A DNA stretch of 64,000 nucleotides from Prauserella isguenensis (GCF_014191605.1 NZ_JACHWU010000007.1:62001-126000), one strand, 5' to 3'. Positions 42,709 through 51,437 are shown, counted from the first letter of the stretch. The notes: a model not told the origin generated them from the letters alone. A program made the numbers and translations.

Positions 42709-43899
42709 TCAATCCCAGAGAACGGGCAGCGAGGTCACGCCGCGGAACACCCAGCCGCCGCACACCGCGGACCGGTCGGGATCGAGCCGCAGGCCGGGCA
42801 ACTCGCGGAACAGGCCCGGCAGGGCGACATTCACCACGGAGGCGCGGGCGACCCAGGCTCCCGCGCAGAAGTGATTGCCCCCGCCGAAGGCGAGATGGGG
42901 TTTCCTGGGGCGGTCGATGTCGTAGGACTCAGCGTCGACGAAGACGTCCGGGTCCCGGTTCGCCGCACCGACCGCGATACCCAGGCGCGCGCCCTGGGGG
43001 ATGTGCAGACCGCACAGCTCGGTGTCCCGGGTGGCCTCGCGCGGGTACATGCTGATCGGAGCCACCCAGCGGATCGACTCCTCGAACGCATCGGACCAGC
43101 GCCCGTCGGCGACCACGGAGGTGAGCTGTGTCGGGTGACTGAGTAGGGCCCAGGCCGTCGTTGCGACCGCGTCCCGGGGCTCGTTGAGCCCGCCGCCGAT
43201 CGTCATCTTGAAGTTCGCTCGCAGCGCTTCCAGCGGCATCCCGGATGCGCCGAGCACTGACAGCAAACTGCCGTTCGGACGGTCGCGCAGGATCGGCAGC
43301 ATTTCGTCGATGGCCACATCGACTTCGTGGGACGAGCGTTCGGCCGCGGCCCAGACGTCGGGATCGTCGCCGTAGTTCCCGGTCCCGTCGATCATGGTCT
43401 GCGACCACCGCTGGAGGTCCTCCTGCGTGGCGTTCTCGAAACCCATGATCACGCGGAGGTTCTCCGCGGCGAACGGGGCGGCGAATTCTTTGACCAGGTC
43501 CGCGCCGGGACCGACCTCGCGGAGCCGTCCCAGATACGTCGCGAAGCTCTGCTCGAAGACCCTGGTCCACTCCTGCTTGATCGCTTTGGGGCGGAGCACT
43601 CCACCGTAGGCCTTACGTTCGATGTCGTGTTCCGGGTCGTCCTTGCGGAGCATGCTGTGCCCCATGGAACGCTTCATCAGCGAGTTGGTCTCGTCCGCAG
43701 TGAATCGTTCTTGGTCGAGCTCGATCGTGTGGCAGGCTTCGTACCCGATGACCAGGTAACGATTGACTGCGGGAACCCAGTGGATGGGCGCCTCGCCGCG
43801 GAGGCGTCGGTAAATCGGGTACGGGTCCGCGTAGAGATCGGGGATGGTGACCCAGTCCGCCGAGGGAATGGATCGCGGGTGTGTCGTGTCCACGGTCAT
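42709..43899 (-). CDS. Cytochrome P450, promoter-proximal
   Basis: This 396-residue P450 has 'FEESIRW' (ExxR) near residue 280 and the heme motif 'FGGGNHFCAGAW' near residue 340. The I-helix reads 'IGGGLNEPRDAVATTAW', again lacking the usual threonine after the acid. It is a paralogue of the P450 at 39880-41079 and of the broken fragment near 23.7 kb. It is the first gene of the operon, 103 bases after the LysR gene, with a palindrome in between. Confidence 0.94.
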   Translation of the reverse strand: MTVDTTHPRSIPSADWVTIPDLYADPYPIYRRLRGEAPIHWVPAVNRYLVIGYEACHTIELDQERFTADETNSLMKRSMGHSMLRKDDPEHDIERKAYGGVLRPKAIKQEWTRVFEQSFATYLGRLREVGPGADLVKEFAAPFAAENLRVIMGFENATQEDLQRWSQTMIDGTGNYGDDPDVWAAAERSSHEVDVAIDEMLPILRDRPNGSLLSVLGASGMPLEALRANFKMTIGGGLNEPRDAVATTAWALLSHPTQLTSVVADGRWSDAFEESIRWVAPISMYPREATRDTELCGLHIPQGARLGIAVGAANRDPDVFVDAESYDIDRPRKPHLAFGGGNHFCAGAWVARASVVNVALPGLFRELPGLRLDPDRSAVCGGWVFRGVTSLPVLWD

Positions 43900-43912
43900 C
43901 GTTGACGTGTCC

Positions 43913-43935
43913 CTTCTGACTCCGTTGGTCAGAAG
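43913..43935. promoter_or_regulatory. Inverted repeat upstream of the P450 operon
   Basis: CTTCTGAC and GTCAGAAG are perfect inverted copies separated by seven bases, starting 14 bases before the P450 start codon. It is a candidate operator for the LysR-type regulator, or a transcript-leader hairpin. Confidence 0.5.
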
Positions 43936-44002
43936 TGTGAGTTCGGCTGCCTCTCGAAGTAAACTTCCGAAAAATTGGCATGGACCGAACTTCAGGTTTG
44001 GT

Positions 44003-44935
44003 TCACGGAGGTCCGGTCTGGCGAGTCCGCGGGTCGAGCAGGTGGCCGTTCATCTGGGCGAAGTCCACAAGGGCACTCGCTCGGTCGGTCAACCGCACGT
44101 CGTGGGGCCACATCATGCGGACGACGGCGGGCCGGACGGACGGGCTGATCTCGCGGACGGCGAGGGCCGTGCCGTCGTAGGTCGTGGGTGAGGCGGGCCG
44201 CTGGATGAGGATCGTGTATCCGAAGCCGTGTGCGACCAGCGAGCGCGTGAGCTCGAAGTCCGTGGTCCGCTGCACGATGTTCGGCGTGACGCCCGCGTCC
44301 GCGTAGAGCATCAGCGTGTGTTCCTGGGCGGGCGGGAAATTGAGCAGGATCATCGGCTCTGCGGCGAGGTCGGCCAGGCTGACCGACTCGGCCGACGCAG
44401 CGGGGTGGTCCTCCGGCAAGAGCACGTACGGCGGAGCTTCATACAGTACGACCGAGTCGAGTCCGGCTGGCAGGCCCATGTCGTAGCCGACCGCCAGGTC
44501 GAGCGACCCGGCGAGCAGCCGGTGCGGCAGCTCCGCCTGACTACCGGTGACGACGGTCAAGTCGATGGAAGGGTGTTGCTCGGCGACCCAGCGCGTGAGC
44601 GTCGGAACGATGGTCGGCGCCAGCGTTGCGTAACAGCCCAGAACCAGGGGACCGACCAGTTCGGCCCCGCCGCTCGCCGTGGCGAGCTGTAGTTCCCCGG
44701 CGTCTCGGAGCAGAGTGGTGGCGCGGTTGTAGAGGAACGTTCCGGTCGGGGTGAGGACGACCCCGTGAGCCTTGCGCCGGACCATCAGCTGCGTGTGCAG
44801 AGTGCGTTCGAGCTCGGTGATCGCGGAGGCGACGGCCGTCGGCGTGACATGGAGTGAGCCCGCGGCTGCCGAGATCGACCCCGCATCCGCGACGGCGACA
44901 AGGTACTCGAGCTGGCGCAGCGTGTAGCTCGGCAT
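44003..44935 (-). CDS. LysR-family transcriptional regulator
   Basis: The 310-residue regulator has an N-terminal winged helix ('YTLRQLEYLVAVADAGSISAAA', residues 3-24, then 'TPTAVASAITELERTL') and a periplasmic-binding-protein-like effector domain. I start it at ATG 44935 to give the usual short N-terminus. It precedes the P450 operon on the same strand, unlike the typical divergent LysR arrangement. It probably activates the P450 genes in response to their aromatic substrate. Confidence 0.9.
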   Translation of the reverse strand: MPSYTLRQLEYLVAVADAGSISAAAGSLHVTPTAVASAITELERTLHTQLMVRRKAHGVVLTPTGTFLYNRATTLLRDAGELQLATASGGAELVGPLVLGCYATLAPTIVPTLTRWVAEQHPSIDLTVVTGSQAELPHRLLAGSLDLAVGYDMGLPAGLDSVVLYEAPPYVLLPEDHPAASAESVSLADLAAEPMILLNFPPAQEHTLMLYADAGVTPNIVQRTTDFELTRSLVAHGFGYTILIQRPASPTTYDGTALAVREISPSVRPAVVRMMWPHDVRLTDRASALVDFAQMNGHLLDPRTRQTGPP

Positions 44936-45005
44936 TGTGAACCTCAGGTGGTCGGTTGGCTTCATCGTTGAAAGCACAGTGTGGAACCAACGCTAACCGG
45001 AAGAC

Positions 45006-45065
45006 ATGCCAGGGCATACGTCGGAGCACTACCTGCCCGAGCTGCGTGAGCGGGCATGTCGATCT
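45006..45065 (+). pseudogene. Possible IS3-family OrfA start, remnant
   Basis: 'HYLPELRERACRSS' near 45024-45065 resembles the opening of IS3-type transposase OrfA proteins (consensus like 'YPPELRERAVRL'). Nothing transposase-like follows. The match is short but lies right next to tRNA-like repeat copy D. Confidence 0.25.
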
Positions 45066-45119
45066 TCGACAAGGTCGCTACGCAAGCCGCTGCCGAAGCT
45101 CGGGCCACGACGTGGGTGC

Positions 45120-45290
45120 GGATGTGGGTGCGAACGGGCCGTCGGTTCAAGTCCGATCCGGCCCACCTTTGTGACCTGCATGTTCGACCGATCGCCCATC
45201 TGGGTTTCGACTCTTGGGTGCGGGTTTGGGTCCGGAGTGGCGGCCGGGTATGGCTCGCACGCGTTCCGGCGGTACGGAACTGGTGACGGG
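45120..45290 (+). repeat. tRNA 3'-end-like repeat, copy D
   Basis: GTCGG-TTCAAGT-CCGAT (45141-45157), CCGGCCCACC and 'GTGACCTGCATGTTCGAC' form the tRNA-tail part. The next 100 bases ('CGCCCATCTGGGTTTCGA' to 'GGTATGGCTCGCACGCGTTCCGG') match the tail of copy C at 19155-19235. The anticodon-arm part seen in A and C is absent. The rest of this 640-base gene-free gap (44936-45575) shows nothing else I can support. Confidence 0.55.
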
Positions 45291-45575
45291 ATGTCGGACG
45301 TGTCTGCGCGAGAAGATCAACGGCACGGACGACGCGGGCGCAAGGCCTACGGGGAACACGATTGTGCAGCTACGTCGCCTGACCGGTGACCTCCCAGGCC
45401 CGACAGACGGTGCACGGGCTGGTGCTGGGCAACAACGGCGGGCCCACTTCACCAAGGAGGGGTGACCGTCAGAAAGGCGTCATGAGCCGCAACTGACGTC
45501 GCAGGTGGGCGACGAGTCCCGTAGGGCCGGCGAATGGCGCGGAACAAGCAGCTGTTGGTGTGGTTGTGTATAGCG

Positions 45576-46157
45576 ATGGTGAGATCGGAGGAGAGCCGGA
45601 GCCGTCGCGCCCTGTTGGACGCTGCGGCGACTCTGTTCTACGCGCGTGGCATCCGGCCGGTGTCGATCGACATGATCGTGGAGGCGTCCGGGGTGTCTCG
45701 GATGACCTTGTATCGGCACTTCCCATCTAAGCAGGATCTGGTTCGGGCGTACTTGCAGCGTCGCGACGAGGAGTCGTGGCGGTGGTTCGCCGGGCGGGTC
45801 GCCGAGCTGGGCGACACCGCCGAGACGCGGCTGTTGGCCATGTTCGATGCACTTCGGGAGTGGTTCGAAACCCCGGAGTTCCGCGGGTGTGCGTTCTTGA
45901 ACGCCTCGGCGGAGTACTCGGAAGGCGACGCCGAGATTCGGTCGTTGGTGGTCGCGCACAAGCATCGGATCGAGGAGTTCATCCGCGCGGAGGCCGCCGA
46001 GGCCGGGGCCGCGGATCCGCCGGCGGTGGCTTCCGGGATCTTCTTGCTGCTCGAGGGCGCCACGGTGACGGCGCAGTGGGCCGGTAGCGCTGAGCCGGCC
46101 GGACAGGCCCGGCAGGTGGCCGAGGTGATGCTGCGGGCGCTCCTTCCCCAGCCGTAG
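45576..46157 (+). CDS. TetR-family transcriptional regulator
   Basis: The 193-residue regulator has an N-terminal helix-turn-helix ('MIVEASGVSRMTLYRHFPSKQDLVRAYL', near residues 35-62) and an all-helical ligand-binding domain. I start it at ATG 45576 to give the usual length and N-terminus; an upstream ATG adds 14 unlikely residues. It is convergent with the MFS gene downstream and separated from it by a hairpin, so its target is uncertain. Confidence 0.88.
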   Translation: MVRSEESRSRRALLDAAATLFYARGIRPVSIDMIVEASGVSRMTLYRHFPSKQDLVRAYLQRRDEESWRWFAGRVAELGDTAETRLLAMFDALREWFETPEFRGCAFLNASAEYSEGDAEIRSLVVAHKHRIEEFIRAEAAEAGAADPPAVASGIFLLLEGATVTAQWAGSAEPAGQARQVAEVMLRALLPQP

Positions 46158-46177
46158 CCGCTCTGGCTGGGGAAGGA
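46141..46177 (+). terminator. Hairpin overlapping the end of the TetR gene
   Basis: Thirteen perfectly paired bases (46141-46153 with 46165-46177) enclose the TetR stop codon in the loop. It should terminate the TetR transcript, and could also stop readthrough from the convergent MFS gene. Confidence 0.7.
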
Positions 46178-46343
46178 GCCAGTCTCACTGGTGTTCAACG
46201 GGCATGTGCGAGCAGGCGACACGGTGTGGCCGATGGGGTCCCGCCGTGCGGGCCAGTCGCGTGGCTTCGGTGCTGTCGGGAAAATGGCGTCGCAGCGATC
46301 CGAACGCGGGGGCGACCGGGCGACAGGGCGGTCGAGGGCACCT

Positions 46344-47555
46344 TCACGGGACCTCCTGGAGGTTGTGATGTCCGCTGGCTGGTAGCTGTGGTCGTGCAAG
46401 GCGGACGGTGACGAGCAGGACCAGGCACGCGGCGACGCCGACGGCGACCAGGCCCCACAGGGCGGGGGTCCAGGTGCCGGTGTGTTCGGCGATCAGGCCG
46501 GTGCCGGTGGGGCCGAGTACGGCGCCGACTCCGCTGGCGACGTACTGCAGGCCGAGCAGGCTGGAGAGCCGGTCGGTGGCGAACAGGGCCGCGAGCACCA
46601 GCGGCAGCAGTGCGATGAAGGCACCGTAGCCCAGGCCGAACAGCACCACGAACGCCGCCAGGCCGGACACGCTGCTGGCGTGGGCCCACAACAGTGTGGC
46701 GACGGCCGCGGCCGCGACCGCCGCGGTGTGGGTGATCAGGAGCGTCTGTGGTCGGCGGACGCGGGCGATGACCAGACGCCCGACCACGCTGACCAGCCCG
46801 ATCAGCCCGATCAGGCTCGCGGCGATCGCCGGGGAGATCCCGAGCGTCGCGGCCTGCGTCGGGAGCACGGCGAACGGGGTGTAGAGCACGGTGCTGGCCA
46901 GCACCGTCGATGCCCACAGCCACCCGAACCGAGCACTGCGAATGTGCTCGCGCGGATACCGCGGCCGGTCTCGCCCAGAGGTTGCCGGGCGTTCCACGAC
47001 CAGCACCGAGCAGGCCAGCAGCGTCACGAGCACCACCACGGCGAGGAGCTGTTGAGCGGTCCGCCAGCCCAGCGTGCCGATCAGCCACTGGGCCAGTGGG
47101 GCCCCGAACACCGTGCCGAGCCCGATCCCGGTCACGACCAGCCCGACGGCCAGTGCTCGCCGCGGCGGCGGGGCGATCGCGCCGACGTGACCGACCACCG
47201 GCACCAGCACGCAGCCGACACCCAGTCCGGTGCCTACGCCGTAGGTCAGGTAGGCGGCAAGCAGGTTCGGCGCGATCGACGTGCCGAACAGTCCCAGGGC
47301 CAGCAGTAGCGCCGCGGCGATCAGCAGTGGCCGGACCCCGTGGCGCTCGGCCAGCGGGCCGGTCAGCGCCCCGAGGCAGAAGAACACGAAGGCCGTCGCC
47401 GAGAACAACCCCGCGGTCTGGCCGGCTCCCGACTGGAACTCGGCCGCAATGGCCGGGAGGAACACGCCGAAGCCGTAGGCGACCCCGAACGCGACGAGCA
47501 GCGCGGTGAACCCTGCGGCAACCGTGCGTGCGACGCCGTTGTCAGTTTGTGGCAT
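46344..47555 (-). CDS. MFS transporter (monocarboxylate/oxalate-formate type)
   Basis: The 403-residue protein is predicted to span the membrane 12 times. It has 'FGVAYGFGVFLPAIAAEF' in the first helix and 'LTGPLAERHGVRPLLIAA' between helices 2 and 3, the pattern of monocarboxylate/OFA-type carriers. Its ATG lies 16 bases from the TGACTAGTCA palindrome, beyond which lies a truncated TetR gene. It is probably an exporter or carboxylate carrier once controlled by that repressor. Confidence 0.88.
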   Translation of the reverse strand: MPQTDNGVARTVAAGFTALLVAFGVAYGFGVFLPAIAAEFQSGAGQTAGLFSATAFVFFCLGALTGPLAERHGVRPLLIAAALLLALGLFGTSIAPNLLAAYLTYGVGTGLGVGCVLVPVVGHVGAIAPPPRRALAVGLVVTGIGLGTVFGAPLAQWLIGTLGWRTAQQLLAVVVLVTLLACSVLVVERPATSGRDRPRYPREHIRSARFGWLWASTVLASTVLYTPFAVLPTQAATLGISPAIAASLIGLIGLVSVVGRLVIARVRRPQTLLITHTAAVAAAAVATLLWAHASSVSGLAAFVVLFGLGYGAFIALLPLVLAALFATDRLSSLLGLQYVASGVGAVLGPTGTGLIAEHTGTWTPALWGLVAVGVAACLVLLVTVRLARPQLPASGHHNLQEVP

Positions 47556-47570
47556 GCTCCGAAACGATAC

Positions 47571-47580
47571 TGACTAGTCA
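47571..47580. promoter_or_regulatory. Palindrome between the MFS gene and the truncated TetR gene
   Basis: TGACTAGTCA is a perfect ten-base palindrome in the short gap between the divergent MFS start and the TetR remnant. Its position is that of a TetR operator controlling both genes. Confidence 0.4.
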
Positions 47581-47582
47581 CT

Positions 47583-47915
47583 CTCGCGCAAGGCTGTATC
47601 GGCGGGGCGGTGCTGGCCGGTGGTCACCGCGGCGGGGTGTTCGCCGAGCATCGCCGCCGGTTGGTGCCGATACTCGGCGACCTGGCCGCTCGCGCGCGAG
47701 CGGCCGGCGGGCTGCGCGCCGATTTCGTGCTCGACGACTTCGTGCTGATCCAGCTGGGTGGCCGTCGGTTGGTCGGTCTGCCGGCCGAGGAACGCGAGCG
47801 GGCCGCGCGACGTCATGCCTCGCTCGTGATCGAGTCGCTACGAGCCGACGGTGAGCGTGGCGTGGTGCCGACCCCGGCTCCGCTGGCCAGACTGGCCCTA
47901 CAGGGTTGTGAGTGA
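47583..47915 (+). pseudogene. TetR-family regulator lacking its DNA-binding domain
   Basis: The frame after the TGA at 47571-47573 encodes about 105 residues including 'RRRLVPILGDLAARARAAGGLRADFVLDDFVLIQL', typical of the C-terminal ligand-binding domain of TetR regulators. The roughly 60-residue helix-turn-helix domain that should precede it is missing, and the intergenic gap is too short to hold it. It is a truncated repressor of the divergent MFS gene. Confidence 0.6.
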
Positions 47916-47929
47916 GTGGCCGCGGGCGT

Positions 47930-48215
47930 CAACCTCGGGTCGGAACGCCGTTCGTCGTGCCTGTGCGGCCTGCCTCGTCCGGTGCGGCACCGGACTCGAG
48001 CAGTTCCGCGCGGATGTCGAAACCCGACCGCATGAGCGCGGTCGCCCAGCCGACGGTCTGGTCCAGTTCGACACCGCCGAACGTCACGAAGAAGCCGACG
48101 CCGGTCTGGGCGGCGATGAGCTCGCGGCGCTGCAGCTCGGACGGCGCGGCCGCGTACGGTTCCGCGGCTGACCTCGAACCGTTCGGCGAGTTCGTGTTAA
48201 GCGTCGAGGCGGGCT
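47930..48215 (-). pseudogene. GntR (HutC-type) regulator remnant
   Basis: The minus strand reads 'LAERFEVSRGTVR' (winged-helix recognition segment) around 48155-48195. After a frameshift it continues 'LQRRELIAAQTGVGFFVTFGGVELD' and 'GWATALMRSGFD', the wing and linker of HutC-type GntR proteins. A stop codon lies before the helix-turn-helix, and no effector domain follows. It is a broken regulator, unrelated to the FadR-type ones elsewhere in the window. Confidence 0.55.
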
Positions 48216-48341
48216 GGTAATGGACCGCCTTGGGGCGTCAACAGTCGGCACCGGTAATGGCGGAACCAGGCCGGCTCGATGGCGCACTGATCCCCGTCCC
48301 GGCCACCGCGTAGCTCGACAGTGGGCACGCCCCCGCGGCGG

Positions 48342-49175
48342 TCAGCAGTGGCCGGTGGAGATTGTGTGCAGTGTGTCGAGTGCCGAGGCCTCGCGTGCGC
48401 CGGCAGCGGAGTAGACGATCATCGACTGGTCGGTGTCGGGCAGCAGTAGGGTGTCGCAGTCCAGGACGAGCCGTCCGAGGTCGGGGTGGTCGATCGTCTT
48501 GCGCATCGACCGCCGCATCGTGGAGCGGCCTTCCTCCCACATGGTCCAGAACCGCTCGCTGCCGGCGATGAGCCCCTCGATCAGTGCACGCAGGTCCGGG
48601 TCGTGCGGGTAACGCGAGAGCGCGGTGCGCAGCACCCCGACCGACTGCTGCGCCGACGCCTCGTCCTCTTCCGGGTCGGGGGAGACCCGAGCGACGCCGG
48701 TGCCGAGGAACCGCTGCCAGATGATGTTGCACTGGCCGTCGGGCCAGCGTTTCAGGTCGCCGAGGAGTGCGCAGGCTATCGGGTTCTGTGCGAGTACGTC
48801 CCCCTTGGCCGAGAGCACCAGGGCGGGTAGATCGGTGAGCCGTTGGAGCAGCCGCAGCACACTGGGCCGGACCGACATCTCGACCCGATCGGCGAGTGGC
48901 GGTGCACTGCCGGCGAGGCGGAAGACTTGGTCGCGTTCGTCGTGCTCGAGATGGAGTGCCCGGGTCAGCGCGGTGATCACCTCGGGCGACGGGTGTGGGC
49001 CGCGGCCTTGTTCGAGGCGAACCACGTACTCGACGCTGAGTCCGGCGAGTTGCGCTACCTCCTCGCGGCGCAGGCCGACGACCCGCCGTCGAGGGCCGCG
49101 CGTGAGGCCGACCTGCTCAGGCGCGAGTCGCGCCCGCGCGGCCTTGAGCACATTGGCGAGCTCGACACGGTCCAC
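48342..49175 (-). CDS. XRE-family helix-turn-helix regulator with MmyB-like ligand domain
   Basis: This 277-residue protein has an N-terminal XRE helix-turn-helix ('GLRREEVAQLAGLSVEYVVRLEQGRGPHPSPEV', near residues 35-67) and a C-terminal MmyB-like PAS-fold domain ('LPALVLSAKGDVLAQNPIACALLGD'). I prefer the GTG start at 49175 because the family begins with 'DRxELAxxLxxxRxxLxPExVGL'. It is divergent from an SDR gene, a pairing common in actinomycetes where the regulator represses the dehydrogenase. Confidence 0.9.
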   Translation of the reverse strand: MDRVELANVLKAARARLAPEQVGLTRGPRRRVVGLRREEVAQLAGLSVEYVVRLEQGRGPHPSPEVITALTRALHLEHDERDQVFRLAGSAPPLADRVEMSVRPSVLRLLQRLTDLPALVLSAKGDVLAQNPIACALLGDLKRWPDGQCNIIWQRFLGTGVARVSPDPEEDEASAQQSVGVLRTALSRYPHDPDLRALIEGLIAGSERFWTMWEEGRSTMRRSMRKTIDHPDLGRLVLDCDTLLLPDTDQSMIVYSAAGAREASALDTLHTISTGHC

Positions 49176-49276
49176 CGTCCAAATTCTACTCGGTCGGTGC
49201 ACCCCATCCTGGTACCGCCGCTCCTACTCTCGGGCGTATCTGGATAGCTTTGTGCCGCGCGGCCATTCTCGAGGGC

Positions 49277-50011
49277 ATGAGCGAACCAGGAGGTGCCTCG
49301 AGCACCGCGACCACTGTTCTGATCACCGGCGCCAACAAGGGCCTGGGCTACGAGACGGCGCGCCGGCTCGGCGAACTCGGCTGGCGAGTCTTCCTCGGCG
49401 CGCGGGACGCGATCCGGGGCCGTGGGGCGGCCGAGCGGCTGGTGGCCGGCGGCGCGGACGTGACGTTCGTGCCCCTGGACGTCACATCCGACGACTCGGT
49501 CGCCGCCGCCGTCCAGGCCGTCGGTGAGGACACCGATCACCTGGACGTGCTGATCAACAATGCGGGCGTGACCGGTGAGTTGATCGGTCCGGAGGAGACG
49601 CTGCCGCAGCACCTCATCCCCGTTTTCCGCGTCAATGTCTTGGGCCCGGTTCGGGTTACCCATGCGTTCCTGCCGCTGCTGCGCGCCGGGCACGATCCAC
49701 GAGTGGTGATGGTCTCCAGTAGCGCCGGGTCCCAGAAAGTCACTGCAGACGGCGAGCGGAAGGGCGGCTTCCCTCAACTGATGTATCCGGGTTCCAAAGC
49801 CGCCCTCAACATGATCACCACCCAGTACGCCAGAGGTATTCCGGACATTCGTTTCAACATGGCCGATCCGGGTTTCACCGCCACTGATCTCAACCACAAC
49901 CAGGGCACGCAGACTGTCACTGAGGGCACCGACGCCATCGTTGAGTTCGCCGCCACCTCGCCCGGGCCGACCGGGAAGTACCGCGACCGCGAGGGCGTCG
50001 TCCCTTGGTGA
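49277..50011 (+). CDS. Short-chain dehydrogenase/reductase
   Basis: A 244-residue SDR with cofactor loop 'LITGANKGLGYETARRLGELG' (residues 15-35), 'NNAGVTG' near residue 95, the serine in 'VMVSSSAGSQK' near residue 148 and the tyrosine-lysine pair in 'YPGSKAALN' near residue 172. An arginine after strand two ('LGARDAIRG') suggests NADP(H). I start it at ATG 49277. It is divergent from the XRE regulator and seven bases overlap the frame upstream of the M24 gene. Substrate unknown. Confidence 0.9.
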   Translation: MSEPGGASSTATTVLITGANKGLGYETARRLGELGWRVFLGARDAIRGRGAAERLVAGGADVTFVPLDVTSDDSVAAAVQAVGEDTDHLDVLINNAGVTGELIGPEETLPQHLIPVFRVNVLGPVRVTHAFLPLLRAGHDPRVVMVSSSAGSQKVTADGERKGGFPQLMYPGSKAALNMITTQYARGIPDIRFNMADPGFTATDLNHNQGTQTVTEGTDAIVEFAATSPGPTGKYRDREGVVPW

Positions 50012-50064
50012 GGGCGAATCTCGAGATGTCGACCCATGGTGGCGAAGACGGTGAGGAGGGCGAT

Positions 50065-51339
50065 ATGAACGACATGGCGGTACCGACGTTCTCGATAGCG
50101 GAGCGCGATCGCAGATGGGACCTCGCGCGCACGTTCATGGAGCGCGAAGGCCTCGACGCGTTGCTCGTCTTCGGCGAGCACGAAGACGCAGGCCCCGCGC
50201 CGTTCGCGTACGACACGTGGTTCACCAACAGCAGGCCCGGAACGACTCTCGTCTTCCCGTATGAGGGTGAGCCGGTCGTACTGTTTCCCATGGAGATGTT
50301 CACGAAGGATCATCTTGAATCCACGCGCCGAGGTGACGTCCTCTGGATCCAGCCGCAGAATATTCGAACGTCTCGCGATTCCCGTGCGATCGCTGACACG
50401 CTCCACGAACTCAGGTTGGCGCAGGGAACGGTCGGCGTCGTCGGTCTGGAGCCCCATGCCCCATGGCATCCCGATGGCATCGTGCCGTACCGGCTTTGGT
50501 CCACTCTTCTGGACGAGTTTCCCCACGTGGCCTTCAAGCCGGTCGCGACGGCTCTGCTCCGACTCATGATGCCGTTGGGCGCCGAGGAGATCGCAGTCGT
50601 GCGCTACGCCGCGAGCATTGGTGACGCCATGGTGCGCGCGATGGTCGACACTGCTGCCGCTGGTGTCTCCGAGAGCGTTGTGTACGCGGCGGGAATGGCT
50701 GCAGGGTATGCGTACGGAACAACCCCCGCAGCCATGCATTTCTGGTCGGGCCCCGCCCCGCTCGCCTCGGGCCTGCCGCAGTGGAGCTACCGTCCGCAGG
50801 CCCCGCGGACCCTGTGCGACGGCGACATCATTTCCGCCGAGGTGTTCTCCAACTTCGGTGGTCGCCATACCCAGCACCAAGCCACGATCACCATCGGTGA
50901 ACCGAACGAGGACTTGCAGCGTGCTGCCACGGTCGCCCGCGCGGCCTACGATGCGGGCCTTCAGGCGATGCGGCCCGGCCGGACGTTCGGCGACGTCGTG
51001 GACGCCATGCGCGCGCCGTTGAACGCGGCCGACGGCTGGGAGTTCGGTCCCGCGGTCCACACGCTCAACCCCCTTGTCGGGGTGAGCGGCTTCCCCGCGG
51101 ACCTCAGCAGGCAGATGGCAGGGGCCGACGCCTACCCTCCTGAGACCGACCACTCCACCGTATTCGGCGACGTGGAACTCGTGCCTGGGATGAGCTTCGC
51201 CCTCGAACCCAACTACGTCTTCGGGCGCCACCTCGCCTACATCGGCGGCACCGTGATCGTCGGCGAGGACGGGGCGATCGAGCTCAACCCGTACACGGCG
51301 CGGATCCTGCGCGCGGCGGGGACGACCACGGCCTCGTGA
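50065..51339 (+). CDS. M24 (creatinase/Xaa-Pro peptidase fold) protein with altered metal site
   Basis: The 424-residue protein has the two-domain creatinase/prolidase layout, with the 'pita-bread' domain from about residue 180. The usual metal ligands are mostly missing: the double aspartate region reads 'AEVFSNFGGRHTQHQAT', the histidine region 'VHTLNPLVGVSG', and of the two glutamates only that in 'VPGMSFALEPN' remains. It may therefore be a metal-independent C-N hydrolase like creatinase or ectoine hydrolase, or a non-catalytic homologue. GAGGAGGG precedes ATG 50065. Confidence 0.85.
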   Translation: MNDMAVPTFSIAERDRRWDLARTFMEREGLDALLVFGEHEDAGPAPFAYDTWFTNSRPGTTLVFPYEGEPVVLFPMEMFTKDHLESTRRGDVLWIQPQNIRTSRDSRAIADTLHELRLAQGTVGVVGLEPHAPWHPDGIVPYRLWSTLLDEFPHVAFKPVATALLRLMMPLGAEEIAVVRYAASIGDAMVRAMVDTAAAGVSESVVYAAGMAAGYAYGTTPAAMHFWSGPAPLASGLPQWSYRPQAPRTLCDGDIISAEVFSNFGGRHTQHQATITIGEPNEDLQRAATVARAAYDAGLQAMRPGRTFGDVVDAMRAPLNAADGWEFGPAVHTLNPLVGVSGFPADLSRQMAGADAYPPETDHSTVFGDVELVPGMSFALEPNYVFGRHLAYIGGTVIVGEDGAIELNPYTARILRAAGTTTAS

Positions 51340-51437
51340 GGAGCGCGGTCAGGACGCCATCACCAGTCCGGTCTCCGGCTGCGACGGTGAGGGTCTTCGC
51401 GGCGGTGCACGTTTCCTCCGGCATGGCCGGGAAACCG

